The notes: a model not told the origin generated them from the letters alone. A stretch of DNA of 46,706 bases from an uncultured Actinomycetes bacterium (GCA_903834705.1 CAILKF010000070.1:1-46706), one strand, 5' to 3'; numbered from the stretch's first letter, positions 8,167 to 18,785 are shown. Made by a program: numbers and translations.

Positions 8167-8721
8167 TTATTTCCGTTTTCTTAGTAATACAAAAGCGCTG
8201 AGCCCTCCGCCGATAAGCCCACCCAGATGTGCATGCCAATCAATCCCGGGCAATATAAATCCGATAGCAAAGTTAATTACGAGAATTACCGCGATGCTTT
8301 TTACCTCTACGCCAATTCGTCGACCGACAACTGCCATTGCTCCGAATAATCCAAATAACGCACCCGATGCACCAACAGAGGGTGAGTTGGTTGGATTTAG
8401 CCATAAAGAAGTCAGGGATCCCGTAATCAATGCGATGGTAAAAACTGCTAGAAATTTTGATTTTCCAAAAGCTTTCTCCAGTGGATTACCTAATACTAAA
8501 AGTGCATACATATTAAACGCTAGGTGCATAAGACCACCATGAACCAGAGCCACTGTGAGAACTCTGTACCACTCTCCGGCTCCAACGCCGTGAATTAAAC
8601 CGTCACTCAAAATTGCTTTGTTTATAAGAAAAAGTTTTTGTTCTATATCTGGGTTAACTAATTGCAGGAGATAAAACCCGCAAATTACTGTTATTAAAGA
8701 AGTTGTGGCTGTGCGTTTCAC
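8167..8721 (-). CDS. Rhomboid family intramembrane serine protease
   Basis: Cleaves transmembrane substrates within the bilayer; the substrate here is unknown. The 184-residue protein has six hydrophobic segments and the rhomboid signature residues: HLAFNMY (His66 and Asn70), the serine nucleophile in GASGALFG (Ser119) and the catalytic His in DWHAHLGG (His165). The start is GTG at 8721, overlapping the ppiA stop by 4 bp (GTGA), so it is co-translated with ppiA. There are no cytosolic or zinc-finger extensions; it is a minimal rhomboid. Confidence 0.93.
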   Translation of the reverse strand: MKRTATTSLITVICGFYLLQLVNPDIEQKLFLINKAILSDGLIHGVGAGEWYRVLTVALVHGGLMHLAFNMYALLVLGNPLEKAFGKSKFLAVFTIALITGSLTSLWLNPTNSPSVGASGALFGLFGAMAVVGRRIGVEVKSIAVILVINFAIGFILPGIDWHAHLGGLIGGGLSAFVLLRKRK

Positions 8722-9236
8722 GCGACCGTGACTGAAGTGATCGTCACTGGGGTGTTTGGGCGATCTTGTGCATCAGTTTTTGTTTTCCCGATTGTGTCTA
8801 CAACCCCTTGACTAGCAACATCTTTTACTTCACCGAAAATTGTGTGTTTACGATTAAGCCATGTTGTTGGGGCTAAAGTAATGAAAAATTGTGAGCCATT
8901 GGTGCCTGGTCCAGAGTTGGCCATTGCCAATATGTATGGGCGATCGAAAACTAACTCTCCGTGAAATTCATCGGCAAAACGATAACCAGGTCCGCCAGTT
9001 CCACGACCTAGTGGGTCTCCACCTTGAATCATAAAACCTTCAATGATGCGATGAAAAATAGTTCCATCAAATAAATGTGCAGTTGTTTTCTTTCCGTCGC
9101 GAGGATCTGTCCATTCACGTGCACCTGTTGCTAGTTCAATAAAGTTGGCAACAGTTTTTGGTGCATGGTTTGGAAAAAGTTCAACGACGATGTCGCCCAT
9201 TGACGTGTGAAGGGTTGCTTGTGTTTGTTGTGTCAT
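8718..9236 (-). CDS. ppiA: Peptidyl-prolyl cis-trans isomerase (cyclophilin)
   Basis: Catalyses cis-trans isomerisation of prolyl bonds, assisting protein folding; with no signal peptide it should be cytosolic. The 172-residue sequence shows the cyclophilin core FHRIIEGFMIQGGDP (catalytic Arg), NGSQFFIT, and a C-terminal HTIFGEV. The ATG at 9236 is preferred because the ATLHTSMGDI segment after it aligns with the N-terminus of actinobacterial PpiA. That start codon is separated from the mature 3' end of tRNA-Ala by one nucleotide, so no separate leader or promoter can exist; the mRNA is likely released by tRNA 3' processing. The rhomboid gene follows with overlapping stop and start. Confidence 0.94.
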   Translation of the reverse strand: MTQQTQATLHTSMGDIVVELFPNHAPKTVANFIELATGAREWTDPRDGKKTTAHLFDGTIFHRIIEGFMIQGGDPLGRGTGGPGYRFADEFHGELVFDRPYILAMANSGPGTNGSQFFITLAPTTWLNRKHTIFGEVKDVASQGVVDTIGKTKTDAQDRPNTPVTITSVTVA

Positions 9237-9237
9237 G

Positions 9238-9310
9238 TGGAGACCAGGGGAATCGAACCCCTAACCCCCGCCTTGCAAAGGCGGTGCTCTACCAATTGAG
9301 CTAGGTCCCC
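9238..9310 (-). tRNA. tRNA-Ala (anticodon TGC)
   Basis: Minus strand: acceptor GGGGACC (9310-9304) pairs with GGTCTCC, with one G-T wobble and discriminator A at 9238. The anticodon stem CCGCC/GGCGG encloses TTTGCAA, giving TGC. T arm GGTTCGATTCC. No encoded CCA. Its 3' end nearly touches the ppiA start codon. Confidence 0.96.
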
Positions 9311-9313
9311 CAA

Positions 9314-9331
9314 TTGATCACGAGTGATCAA
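9314..9331. repeat. Inverted repeat in the tRNA-Ile/tRNA-Ala spacer
   Basis: TTGATCA-CGAG-TGATCAA: perfect 7-bp arms and a 4-nt loop in the 36-bp spacer between the two tRNAs. In the transcript it would form a hairpin next to the tRNA-Ala 5' end, possibly guiding processing of the dicistronic precursor. Confidence 0.6.
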
Positions 9332-9346
9332 CAGGCGGTTAACGAG

Positions 9347-9421
9347 TGGGCCTGGGAGGACTTGAACCTCCGACCTCTTCCTTATCAGGGAAGCGCTCTA
9401 ACCAGGCTGAGCTACAGGCCC
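9347..9421 (-). tRNA. tRNA-Ile (anticodon GAT)
   Basis: Minus strand: acceptor GGGCCTG (9421-9415) pairs with CAGGCCC, with discriminator A at 9347. The anticodon stem CTTCC/GGAAG encloses CTGATAA, giving GAT. T arm GGTTCAAGTCC. No encoded CCA. tRNA-Ile and tRNA-Ala directly after gyrA is a conserved actinobacterial arrangement. Confidence 0.96.
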
Positions 9422-9434
9422 GAAAACCTCGGTA

Positions 9435-9463
9435 AGGCTACAGGCAAGTAGAGGTAGGTCCAA
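9435..9463 (-). promoter_or_regulatory. Promoter of the tRNA-Ile/tRNA-Ala/ppiA transcript
   Basis: Minus strand: TTGGAC (9458-9463), a 17-bp spacer, and TAGCCT (9435-9440). The start point would fall about 7 nt before tRNA-Ile. It lies in the 68-bp gap after gyrA. One of the best promoter matches in the window. Confidence 0.6.
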
Positions 9464-9489
9464 AACCGCCAGAATTCTTACGCTTATTT

Positions 9490-11952
9490 TCAGTTCTCTG
9501 CGCTCTTGGTTACAGAAACCACGTGTACACCATCAGCGAGATTTACTAAACGTACTCCCATTGAATCACGCCCGGTTTGACGTACTTCAGCTGCTGGAGT
9601 GCGCATAACTGTACCAGCAGAAGTAATCGCAAGCACCTCATCTTCATCACGTAAGACGAGTGCGCTTACAAGAACCCCTCTGGAATCCTCATCGATCTTT
9701 GCTGCTTTTATTCCAATTCCCCCGCGGCCTTGAAGGCGATATTCATCGATTGGGGTTTTCTTGCCATAACCGCCATCGGTTGCGGTGAATACTAACAAAT
9801 TTGAATCTTGTGAATTAATCCTGGCCATTGTGAGAAGTTCATCTCCAGCTCTGAATTTCATTCCTATAACACCACTTGTTGAACGGCCCATTGGTCGCAG
9901 CGTTTCATCATCTGCTGTGAATCTCATTGCCATTCCTTTTTTGGAAACTAGCAAGAGTTCATCACTTCCATCAACCAGCGATGCACTAACAACTTCATCG
10001 TTGTTTTTAAGTGAGATGGCGATTAAACCGCCAGCACGAGGTGAGTCATATTCGATGAGTGGAGTTTTCTTAACTAATCCGCTTTTTGTTGAAATCACTA
10101 AGTAGGGAGCAACCTCATAGTTTTTAACTGACAAAACTTGAGCGATAGTTTCGTTTGTTTTAAACGCCATAAGGTTAGCAACATGTTGTCCGCGTGCATC
10201 CCGACCTGCGTCTGGAAGTTCGTGCACTTTCGCACGATACACACGGCCTTGATTTGTGAAAAACAAAAGCCAATCATGGGTTGATGCAACAAAGAAATGA
10301 TCAACCACATCATCTTGTTTTAGCGCTGCGCCTTTGACGCCTTTTCCTCCGCGTTTTTGCGAGCGATATAAGTCAGCATTTGTACGCTTGGCATAACCAC
10401 TATGTGTGATGGTTACAACAGCATCTTGATCTGGAATCAAATCCTCAGCCGAGAAGTCTCCTTCATTAGCAACAATTTGTGTGCGTCTTTCGTCGCCATA
10501 TTTTGCAACTACTTCAGAGAGCTCTGTTTTAATGATTTCGCGCTGTTTATCAGTGCTGGCAAGAATTGCTGTTAATTCAACGATGTCGGCCATAAGACCG
10601 TCGTATTCGTCATTGATTTTTTGGCGTTCTAAAGCAGCAATTCTTCGAAGTTGCATATCCAAAATTGCGTTAGCTTGAATCTCGTCAACTTCAAGTAATT
10701 TCATTAAACCAGTGCGTGCTTCTTCTGGCGTTGTGCTTGCCCTGATCAGCGCAATAACAGCATCGAGAGCATCTAGTGCTTTTAGGTATCCTTTAAGGAT
10801 GTGTGCTCGTTTTTCTTTTTCTGCCAAGCGATATTTGGTTCTGCGAACAATAACTTCGACTTGATGTTCGATGTAATAGCGAACGAATTCATCTAGTCGA
10901 AGTGTTCTTGGCACGCCATCAACTAGTGCCAACATATTGGCTCCGAATGTGTCTTGAAGTTGTGTTTGCTTGTATAGGTTATTAAGCACAACTTTTGGAA
11001 TTGCATCATTTCGAAGCACAACAACAAGGCGTTGTCCTAGGCGTTCATTGCCCTCGTCGCGAACATCTGCAATCCCTTTGATTTTCCCTTCTTTAACAAG
11101 TTCTGCAATTTTCAACGCTAAGTTGTCTGGGTTGACTTGATACGGTAATTCAGTAACAACTAGACATGTGCGTTTATTGATTTCTTCAATTAAAACCACT
11201 GCGCGCATTGTGATCGACCCTCGACCAGTTCGGTATGCGCTTTCAATTCCAGTGCGACCAACAATAAGAGCTTTTGTTGGAAAGTCTGGTCCTTTAACTA
11301 CTTTCAGTAAATGAGCAAGGAGTTCGTCTGATTTTGCTTCTGGGTGTTCTAACGCCCAGAAAACGCCTTCTGAAATCTCTCGTAAATTATGTGGGGGGAT
11401 GTTTGTTGCCATTCCAACAGCAATTCCTGCACTGCCATTAACGAGCAAGTTAGGAAAACGGCTTGGTAATACATCTGGTTCTTCTGAGCGACCGTCGTAA
11501 TTTGGCGAAAAATTCACTGTGTCTTCATCAATATCGCGCATCATTTCCATCGCAATTGGTGAAAGGCGAGCTTCGGTGTAACGCATTGCAGCTGCTGGAT
11601 CGTTACCAGGTGAGCCAAAATTACCGTTTCCATCAACTAATGGATAACGCAGTGACCATGTTTGTGCTAAACGAACAACGGTGTCGTAAATCGCTCCATC
11701 ACCATGTGGGTGATAGTTACCCATTACATCTCCGACAATGCGAGATGATTTGTAATAACCCTTATCTGGGCGATAACCACCGTCATACATTGCATAAAGA
11801 ACTCGGCGGTGAACTGGTTTTAATCCGTCGCGAACGTCAGGCAGTGCGCGTCCGACAATAACGCTCATTGCATAATCGAGATAAGAGCGCGCCATCTCCA
11901 CTTGGAGATCAACTATCTCTACCCGATCAAAATCTTTACTGAGCTCGTCCAT
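9490..11952 (-). CDS. gyrA: DNA gyrase subunit A
   Basis: Breaks and rejoins DNA for ATP-driven negative supercoiling together with GyrB. The 820-residue protein has the winged-helix breakage domain with catalytic Tyr125 in [10 protein letters not shown], the coiled-coil tower, and a C-terminal beta-pinwheel that begins with a GyrA-box-like [13 protein letters not shown] needed to wrap DNA. In the quinolone-resistance-determining region the sequence is [10 protein letters not shown]: residue 86, equivalent to E. coli Ser83, is Gly, while the Asp87 equivalent (Asp90) is kept. The start is ATG at 11952, 23 bp after gyrB, so the two are co-transcribed. Confidence 0.98.
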   Translation of the reverse strand: MDELSKDFDRVEIVDLQVEMARSYLDYAMSVIVGRALPDVRDGLKPVHRRVLYAMYDGGYRPDKGYYKSSRIVGDVMGNYHPHGDGAIYDTVVRLAQTWSLRYPLVDGNGNFGSPGNDPAAAMRYTEARLSPIAMEMMRDIDEDTVNFSPNYDGRSEEPDVLPSRFPNLLVNGSAGIAVGMATNIPPHNLREISEGVFWALEHPEAKSDELLAHLLKVVKGPDFPTKALIVGRTGIESAYRTGRGSITMRAVVLIEEINKRTCLVVTELPYQVNPDNLALKIAELVKEGKIKGIADVRDEGNERLGQRLVVVLRNDAIPKVVLNNLYKQTQLQDTFGANMLALVDGVPRTLRLDEFVRYYIEHQVEVIVRRTKYRLAEKEKRAHILKGYLKALDALDAVIALIRASTTPEEARTGLMKLLEVDEIQANAILDMQLRRIAALERQKINDEYDGLMADIVELTAILASTDKQREIIKTELSEVVAKYGDERRTQIVANEGDFSAEDLIPDQDAVVTITHSGYAKRTNADLYRSQKRGGKGVKGAALKQDDVVDHFFVASTHDWLLFFTNQGRVYRAKVHELPDAGRDARGQHVANLMAFKTNETIAQVLSVKNYEVAPYLVISTKSGLVKKTPLIEYDSPRAGGLIAISLKNNDEVVSASLVDGSDELLLVSKKGMAMRFTADDETLRPMGRSTSGVIGMKFRAGDELLTMARINSQDSNLLVFTATDGGYGKKTPIDEYRLQGRGGIGIKAAKIDEDSRGVLVSALVLRDEDEVLAITSAGTVMRTPAAEVRQTGRDSMGVRLVNLADGVHVVSVTKSAEN

Positions 11953-11975
11953 TGCCTGCCTTTTTTGTTAGTGGG

Positions 11976-14122
<2,147 letters not shown>

Positions 14123-14575
14123 TTAACCGTAGGTATCGCGAGGGCCTTTAGCGCCTCGGATAGTGCGAAGACCTTTTTTCCATGATGGTCCTTGAGGGCC
14201 GGTAAAAACTAGCGTTTCCACAAGAACGCCTGGTGCACTTTTTTGCACAGTTTCTAAAATTGCTGGGCTCACAAGTTTTAATTGGGTGGCCCACGCTGTT
14301 GAAGAAGTTTGAAGTGTTAAAACTCCATCGATTAGTGAGATTGGTGTGGAGTGTTGAGAGATTTCCTGGCCGACGATTTTTTCCCACGATGAAAATAAAT
14401 TTCCTTCAGCTAGTGGGTTTTCCCATTCGCGGTCGCGGATTATATTTGAGAAAAGTTCCGATAAAAGTTGAGGGTCTGAAGCTTTATTTTGACTTTCTTT
14501 TACGATTTTTTTTCGAGTTCGTTTGCCGGTTTGAAAAGATCGAAATATTTCCAGCGCTAAATCTTTTTTTGTCAC
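14123..14575 (-). CDS. dciA: DciA-type replicative helicase loader (DUF721)
   Basis: DciA helps load the replicative helicase DnaB in bacteria that lack DnaC/DnaI. The 150-residue protein has a basic N-terminus (RTRKKIVKESQNK) and the DUF721 core in the second half: SWEKIVGQEISQHSTPISL, DGVLTLQT, SSTAWATQLKL. The position between recF and gyrB is the standard actinobacterial one (Rv0004 in M. tuberculosis). ATG at 14575 overlaps the recF stop by 4 bp. The partner helicase gene dnaB is at 39120-40547. Family membership is clear; the function is from work on homologs. Confidence 0.9.
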   Translation of the reverse strand: MTKKDLALEIFRSFQTGKRTRKKIVKESQNKASDPQLLSELFSNIIRDREWENPLAEGNLFSSWEKIVGQEISQHSTPISLIDGVLTLQTSSTAWATQLKLVSPAILETVQKSAPGVLVETLVFTGPQGPSWKKGLRTIRGAKGPRDTYG

Positions 14576-15669
14576 TGGGTTTTCCGTTCTGTCACTCGTC
14601 CTGGCTCAATGTACTTGCGTACTGTATTTAAGCCTTCTGGAAGATCTTCTTCAACAGCTGCTGTAATGATGGTTTGCTCTGCTACTTGTGTTGCTTCCAT
14701 AAGATGTGCGCGGCGAGTGGAATCAAGTTCAGCAAACACGTCGTCTAAAATCAAAATTGGTTCTGACCCTTCTTTTCTTAGTAGAGAAAACGCACCAAGT
14801 TTAAGTGAGATTGCCATAGACCAGGATTCACCGTGGCTTGCATACCCTTTTGCTGGGAATTGCCCAATTTGTAAATTGAGGTCGTCTCTGTGTGGGCCAA
14901 TAAGGGTTGTTCCCCTTTCGATCTCTTGGTACTGAAGTTCTTGAACGCTTTCTTTGTAAATATTTACGTTATTTTCTATATCTGAGGTTAAATTATTTAT
15001 AGAAGATTTATAAGATATTTCAGCCGGTTTAACTTCATTTAAAGTTTTATAGTTCTCGTACACAAAGGGATTTAAAACCTCACATAAATTAATCCTTTGC
15101 GCCGTTAAATTTGCCCCTATTGATATAAGTTGTTCGTTCCATGGGTTGAGAGCGCTTTGTGGCGCTCTCGTTTTTAATAGTACGTTGCGTTGTTTTACAA
15201 CTCTGTCATAGTCACTAATAACGCCCGCTAGACGGGGCGCTCGGGTTATAAGCAATTGGTCCATAAACGTGCGTCTTTGTGATGGGTCGCCTCGAACAAG
15301 ATCTAAGTCTTCTGGCGAGAAATAAACACTTTGGCATGCTCCTAGTATTTCTCTTTGGCTTCGGACTGGATTGCCGTTTATTTGAGCTCGGTTACTTTTT
15401 TTGGCGTTAATTTCTAAATCAATTTCTAAGATTCTATTTTCTTTTTTTATTATGGTTTTAATGATCGCTTGTTCTGCTCCGAGGTGAATTAATGGTTGGT
15501 TGGTTGATACTCGGTGGGATGAAAGTTGTGAAAGATAGATGATGGCTTCAGCGATATTTGTTTTACCTGAACCATTGTCGCCAATTAGCGTGGTTGTGCC
15601 AGGTTCCAATTCGAGATCTAAGTTTTGGTATGACCTAAAGTTGGAAAGAGTTAACCTTTTTAAGTGCAT
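14572..15669 (-). CDS. recF: DNA replication and repair protein RecF
   Basis: SMC-like ATPase that promotes RecA loading at gaps through RecO and RecR. The 365 residues begin MHLKRLTLSNFRSYQNLDL and carry Walker A GDNGSGKTNIAEAI (about 31-44), a signature region SHGESWSMAISLKL, and Walker B ILILDDVFAELD. The ATG directly follows the dnaN stop codon (TGA then ATG, zero gap), and the stop overlaps dciA, so dnaN-recF-dciA form one translationally coupled unit. Local codon use is AT-rich with several ATA codons, like the rest of the region. Confidence 0.97.
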   Translation of the reverse strand: MHLKRLTLSNFRSYQNLDLELEPGTTTLIGDNGSGKTNIAEAIIYLSQLSSHRVSTNQPLIHLGAEQAIIKTIIKKENRILEIDLEINAKKSNRAQINGNPVRSQREILGACQSVYFSPEDLDLVRGDPSQRRTFMDQLLITRAPRLAGVISDYDRVVKQRNVLLKTRAPQSALNPWNEQLISIGANLTAQRINLCEVLNPFVYENYKTLNEVKPAEISYKSSINNLTSDIENNVNIYKESVQELQYQEIERGTTLIGPHRDDLNLQIGQFPAKGYASHGESWSMAISLKLGAFSLLRKEGSEPILILDDVFAELDSTRRAHLMEATQVAEQTIITAAVEEDLPEGLNTVRKYIEPGRVTERKTQ

Positions 15670-16806
15670 TCATTTACGGGGTAAAAGAGTCGGCATTAAA
15701 ATGTATTTGTAGTTATCTATTTCTTTACCATCGGCTGTGGGGATTCCAGTTAAGACTGCAGCTTTTGTTGCGGTTGTGAATGCAATTTTTACAAATGGAG
15801 TGCCTACTGCGTTTAAACCTTCCATTAAAAACTCTGGATTAAACGCGATAGTGATTGGTTCACCGTTTAAGATAATATTTAAACCTTCTTCTCCGATGCC
15901 TTTTCCGTCAGCGGAACCAGCTTCGAGTTCTAACCTATTTGGTGTGAAGGTTAAACGGAGCGGGATTGTTTTATCTGTTACTAAAGCTACTCGGCGAACA
16001 GAATCTAATAATGGTGCTACTTCGATTATCGCTGTAGATGTAAATTCTGTTGGGATAACTTTTGAGTATTCCGGGTAAGAATCGTTTAACATTCTTGATG
16101 TTAAAGATTTTCCGTCGATAACAAAACCGGCCAAGTGTTCTTTCGCTGTGTTGGGTGTTAAGTAGATTGAAACATTTTTTGATGTTGTAAGTGATTTAGC
16201 TGCATCTTCTAACGTCCGCGCTCGAAGCAGTGCAGTGAGTTCTAAGTTTGGGTGTGTTGCCTCCCATTGAACTTCACAAATCGCTAAACGGTATTTATCT
16301 GTGGCTGTTAAGGTGATTGTGTCGTTTTTGATTTGAACAAATACACCTGTGTATTTTTGTAAAGATTCGTCTTTGCTTGCAGCAGTTGCAACTTGCAGAA
16401 CAGCTTTAGCGAAAACGTTGGAAGCGATAACGCCAGTTATTTCTGGGATTTCAGGCAATGTTGGGTAAGTCTCAGCATCTGTTGTTGGAAGTGTAAATTT
16501 CGCGCTTCCGGCGGTAACAAGAACTCGAGCGCCATCTAATTGGACCGTTACTGGTTTATTGGGCAGTGATCGAGAAATTTCGTTTAGTAAATGACCTGAA
16601 ACTAATACTTTTCCATTTTCGGTTACATCTGCAGAGAAATCTGCTTTGCTTGATTTTTCTTGGTTAGATGCAGAGAGGTGAACTTTGTTGTTGTCAACCT
16701 CAATAACAATCCCGTGCAAAGCTGGGTTAATAGGGCGGGTGGGTAAGCTTTTTGAAACCCAACTTACGGCGTCAGCTAAAGCGTGTTGATCAACAACGAA
16801 TTTCAC
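15670..16806 (-). CDS. dnaN: DNA polymerase III beta subunit (sliding clamp)
   Basis: Ring-shaped processivity clamp for the replicase. The product has three clamp domains and the C-terminal YILMPTLLPR that forms part of the protein-binding pocket. The GTG start at 16806 gives VKFVVDQHALADAVSW and 378 residues, matching the family; AAAGGGGGC lies just upstream. An upstream ATG at 16851 would add 15 residues with no family match. It is the first gene after oriC on the left replichore and heads dnaN-recF-dciA. Confidence 0.96.
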   Translation of the reverse strand: MKFVVDQHALADAVSWVSKSLPTRPINPALHGIVIEVDNNKVHLSASNQEKSSKADFSADVTENGKVLVSGHLLNEISRSLPNKPVTVQLDGARVLVTAGSAKFTLPTTDAETYPTLPEIPEITGVIASNVFAKAVLQVATAASKDESLQKYTGVFVQIKNDTITLTATDKYRLAICEVQWEATHPNLELTALLRARTLEDAAKSLTTSKNVSIYLTPNTAKEHLAGFVIDGKSLTSRMLNDSYPEYSKVIPTEFTSTAIIEVAPLLDSVRRVALVTDKTIPLRLTFTPNRLELEAGSADGKGIGEEGLNIILNGEPITIAFNPEFLMEGLNAVGTPFVKIAFTTATKAAVLTGIPTADGKEIDNYKYILMPTLLPRK

Positions 16807-16908
16807 AAACGCCCCCTTTAGGTAGTTCCTTAACTCTCCTTGATGGTTCACACCTTTTCAAGTCTTGCTTTCTTTGTTCTCCACACAGGTTGATGTAATA
16901 GATATAAG

Positions 16909-16920
16909 TAGTAGTAGTAA
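16909..16920 (+). other. DnaA-trio-like element
   Basis: TAGTAGTAGTAA, four consecutive triplets; two more (TAA, TAG) lie at 16896-16901. Read leftwards, away from the box-like sequence at 16935-16943, the triplets are AAT GAT GAT GAT in the 3' to 5' sense, fitting the 3'-(G/A)AT-5' DnaA-trio rule described for bacterial origins. AT-rich DNA that could unwind lies to the left. Confidence 0.45.
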
Positions 16921-16930
16921 CCACACCACT

Positions 16931-16953
16931 TTTTTGTGGAAAAACCACAAAAA
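16931..16953. repeat. Inverted repeat in oriC
   Basis: TTTTTGTGG-AAAAA-CCACAAAAA: perfect 9-bp arms and a 5-nt loop. One arm contains the DnaA-box-like TGTGGAAAA. It could be a DnaA-binding structure or, for dnaA transcripts running left, a weak terminator or processing hairpin. Confidence 0.6.
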
Positions 16954-17013
16954 CGCTGGTCAGCACCTTTTATTAAGTTTTTACACTGTTAATAAACATA
17001 GGATTTCTGTGAG

Positions 17014-17043
17014 GAACCAACCTTTGAGCAAGAACCAACCTTT
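17014..17043 (+). repeat. Direct repeat in oriC
   Basis: GAACCAACCTTT occurs at 17014-17025 and 17032-17043, an exact 12-bp repeat with an 18-bp period, between the hairpin and the DnaA boxes. It has no resemblance to a DnaA box. Role unknown. Confidence 0.6.
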
Positions 17044-17157
17044 TTAAAAAAGTTAGAAACAGAACAAAAGAAACTTTTACCCACAAAAACCCTTCCTTTA
17101 TCCACAGTTATCCACACCTTTCCCCCAGGCTGGGGGCAAAAGTCTTAAAACGGACAT

Positions 17158-18564
17158 TTAACTACTTTTCGCCTGCTGTTTAATTCTATTGGTTAGCTCT
17201 GTCACTTGGTTATAGATAGATCGACGCTCGGCCATTAACTGGCGAATTTTTCTATCGGCGTGCATCACTGTCGTGTGGTCTCTACCCCCAAACATTTGCC
17301 CAATTTTAGGCAAAGAGAGCTCTGTGAGCTCGCGACATAAATACATCGCTATTTGACGGGCGTTGACCAACACCCGGGAGCGAGAGGTTCCGCAAAGGTC
17401 ATCCAGCGTAAGGCTGAAATAAGCAGCAGTTTGAGCCATGATCGTGGCCCCGGTTATTTGAGGGTTAGATTCATTAGGTATTAAATCTTTAAGAACTATT
17501 TCAGCAAGGCTTAAATCAACCCCTTGGCGATTCAAGCTAGCGAAAGCAGTAACGCGAATTAAAGCTCCTTCTAATTCGCGAATATTTGTTGAAATTTTGC
17601 TCGCTATATATTCCAAAACATCATCAGGAGCATTTAATTTATCTTGCGCGGCTTTCTTACGCAAAATCGCAATACGTGTTTCCAGTTCAGGTGGTTGAAT
17701 ATCGGTAATTAAACCCCACTCAAAGCGACTTCTTAAACGATCTTCCAATGTAGTTAATTGCTTCGGAGGGCGATCGCTTGAAATAACAATTTGTTTGTTC
17801 GCGTTATACAAAGTATTAAAAGTATGGAAGAACTCTTCTTGAGTACGTTCTTTATTTTCTAAAAACTGGATGTCGTCAACGAGTAGCACATCAAGATCCC
17901 TATAACGTCTTTGGAAAACAGATGCTTTGTCATCTCGGATTGAGTTAATAAAGTCATTTGTAAACTCTTCACTCGAAACATAGCGAACACGAACACTGCC
18001 GTATAACTCTTTCGCATAAGCGCCAATAGCATGTAATAAGTGGGTTTTCCCAAGTCCGGACTCACCGTAGATAAACAAAGGGTTATAAGCTTTAGCAGGA
18101 GCTTCTGCAACAGCAACAGCAGCAGCGTGAGCAAAACGATTTGAAGCTCCGATAACAAACGTTTCAAAAATATATCGTGGGTTAAGTTGAGAAACCTCTG
18201 TGTTTTTTCCTGAAGTGTTTTCAACCCTCCCAGAACTTAAACGAGGTGGAACAAACTCAATTTCAACTTCCGGTAAAGGTGAGTCAATAATCTCTAAGTT
18301 CTCATCAATAGTGACAGCGATATTAGTTTTCTCACCAAGCTCCCTTGATAGGACATCACTAACAATGCTACGAAGGCGAGTTTCTAATACGTCTTTAGCG
18401 AAAGCGTTTGGGGCAGCTACAAGAAAATTAGTCGCTCCGTTACCTTTTAATAAACCCAACGGTTTTGTAAGGGATAAAAAAGCTCTGTGTTGAGGGGTGT
18501 CGATCTCGACATCGGAAATAACACGAGACCACAAAAGGGCTAGGTCGGTTTCTAATACATCCAC
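17158..18564 (-). CDS. dnaA: Chromosomal replication initiator protein DnaA
   Basis: AAA+ initiator that binds DnaA boxes and opens oriC. Domain I is N-terminal ([17 protein letters not shown]), with a short linker domain II. Domain III has Walker [14 protein letters not shown], Walker [15 protein letters not shown] and sensor motifs; domain IV carries the box-binding signature [26 protein letters not shown] prefer the GTG at 18564 (468 residues) because GAGGGC lies just upstream and the following residues align with actinobacterial DnaA. ATG at 18597 would add 11 residues but has no ribosome binding site and lies 3 bp from a DnaA box. DnaA boxes upstream suggest autoregulation. Confidence 0.96.
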   Translation of the reverse strand: MDVLETDLALLWSRVISDVEIDTPQHRAFLSLTKPLGLLKGNGATNFLVAAPNAFAKDVLETRLRSIVSDVLSRELGEKTNIAVTIDENLEIIDSPLPEVEIEFVPPRLSSGRVENTSGKNTEVSQLNPRYIFETFVIGASNRFAHAAAVAVAEAPAKAYNPLFIYGESGLGKTHLLHAIGAYAKELYGSVRVRYVSSEEFTNDFINSIRDDKASVFQRRYRDLDVLLVDDIQFLENKERTQEEFFHTFNTLYNANKQIVISSDRPPKQLTTLEDRLRSRFEWGLITDIQPPELETRIAILRKKAAQDKLNAPDDVLEYIASKISTNIRELEGALIRVTAFASLNRQGVDLSLAEIVLKDLIPNESNPQITGATIMAQTAAYFSLTLDDLCGTSRSRVLVNARQIAMYLCRELTELSLPKIGQMFGGRDHTTVMHADRKIRQLMAERRSIYNQVTELTNRIKQQAKSS

Positions 18565-18599
18565 AGCGCCCTCATCTCGTCCTACCGGTATCCACATGT

Positions 18600-18701
18600 T
18601 TATCCACAGGCTGTGGTCTAAACCCTAACTTGAGCCCTGGAGCCCTGTGGAAGAAGCGAAAAGTAGAGCGGTTTGGCCTAAAAAGCAAGTAGTTATCCAC
18701 A
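18600..18701. promoter_or_regulatory. DnaA boxes upstream of dnaA
   Basis: Perfect TTATCCACA at 18600-18608 and 18693-18701, plus a degenerate minus-strand box TCTTCCACA (18646-18654). A tandem octamer GAGCCCTG occurs twice at 18632-18647. These sit between the divergent dnaA and rpmH genes, where DnaA could repress its own promoter or add to origin function. Confidence 0.65.
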
Positions 18702-18755
18702 CCAATCAAAAAAGAGGGCAAGGGAGAGTCTGCCAAGGCAGGATAAGCGCTCAGT

Positions 18756-18785
18756 TTGACCCCTTTATCCCCAACCCTCTACCGT
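18756..18785 (+). promoter_or_regulatory. rpmH promoter
   Basis: TTGACC (18756-18761), 18-bp spacer, TACCGT (18780-18785), about 50 bp before rpmH. A palindrome CTGCCAAGGCAG (18730-18741) lies just upstream of the -35. It would drive rpmH-rnpA-yidD-yidC. Confidence 0.5.

Larger units (their letters stand above)
16807..17157. other. oriC: oriC: dnaA-dnaN intergenic region
   Basis: This 351-bp gene-free stretch has origin features. Two perfect DnaA boxes TTATCCACA lie in tandem (17098-17106, 17108-17116) and near-boxes TTACCCACA (17077-17085) and TTCTCCACA (16877-16885) flank them. There is a minus-strand TTTTCCACA (16935-16943), a run of DnaA-trio-like triplets (16909-16920), a 9-bp hairpin (16931-16953), an 18-bp-period direct repeat (17014-17043) and AT-rich DNA. 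In streptomycetes and mycobacteria oriC lies in this interval. A cumulative skew plot would be the simplest independent support. Confidence 0.85.

Noticed and set aside
16865-17047. 60-codon open frame in the dnaA-dnaN gap, plus strand
   Set aside because: Lies within oriC repeats and DnaA boxes, with no ribosome binding site and no protein-like composition.
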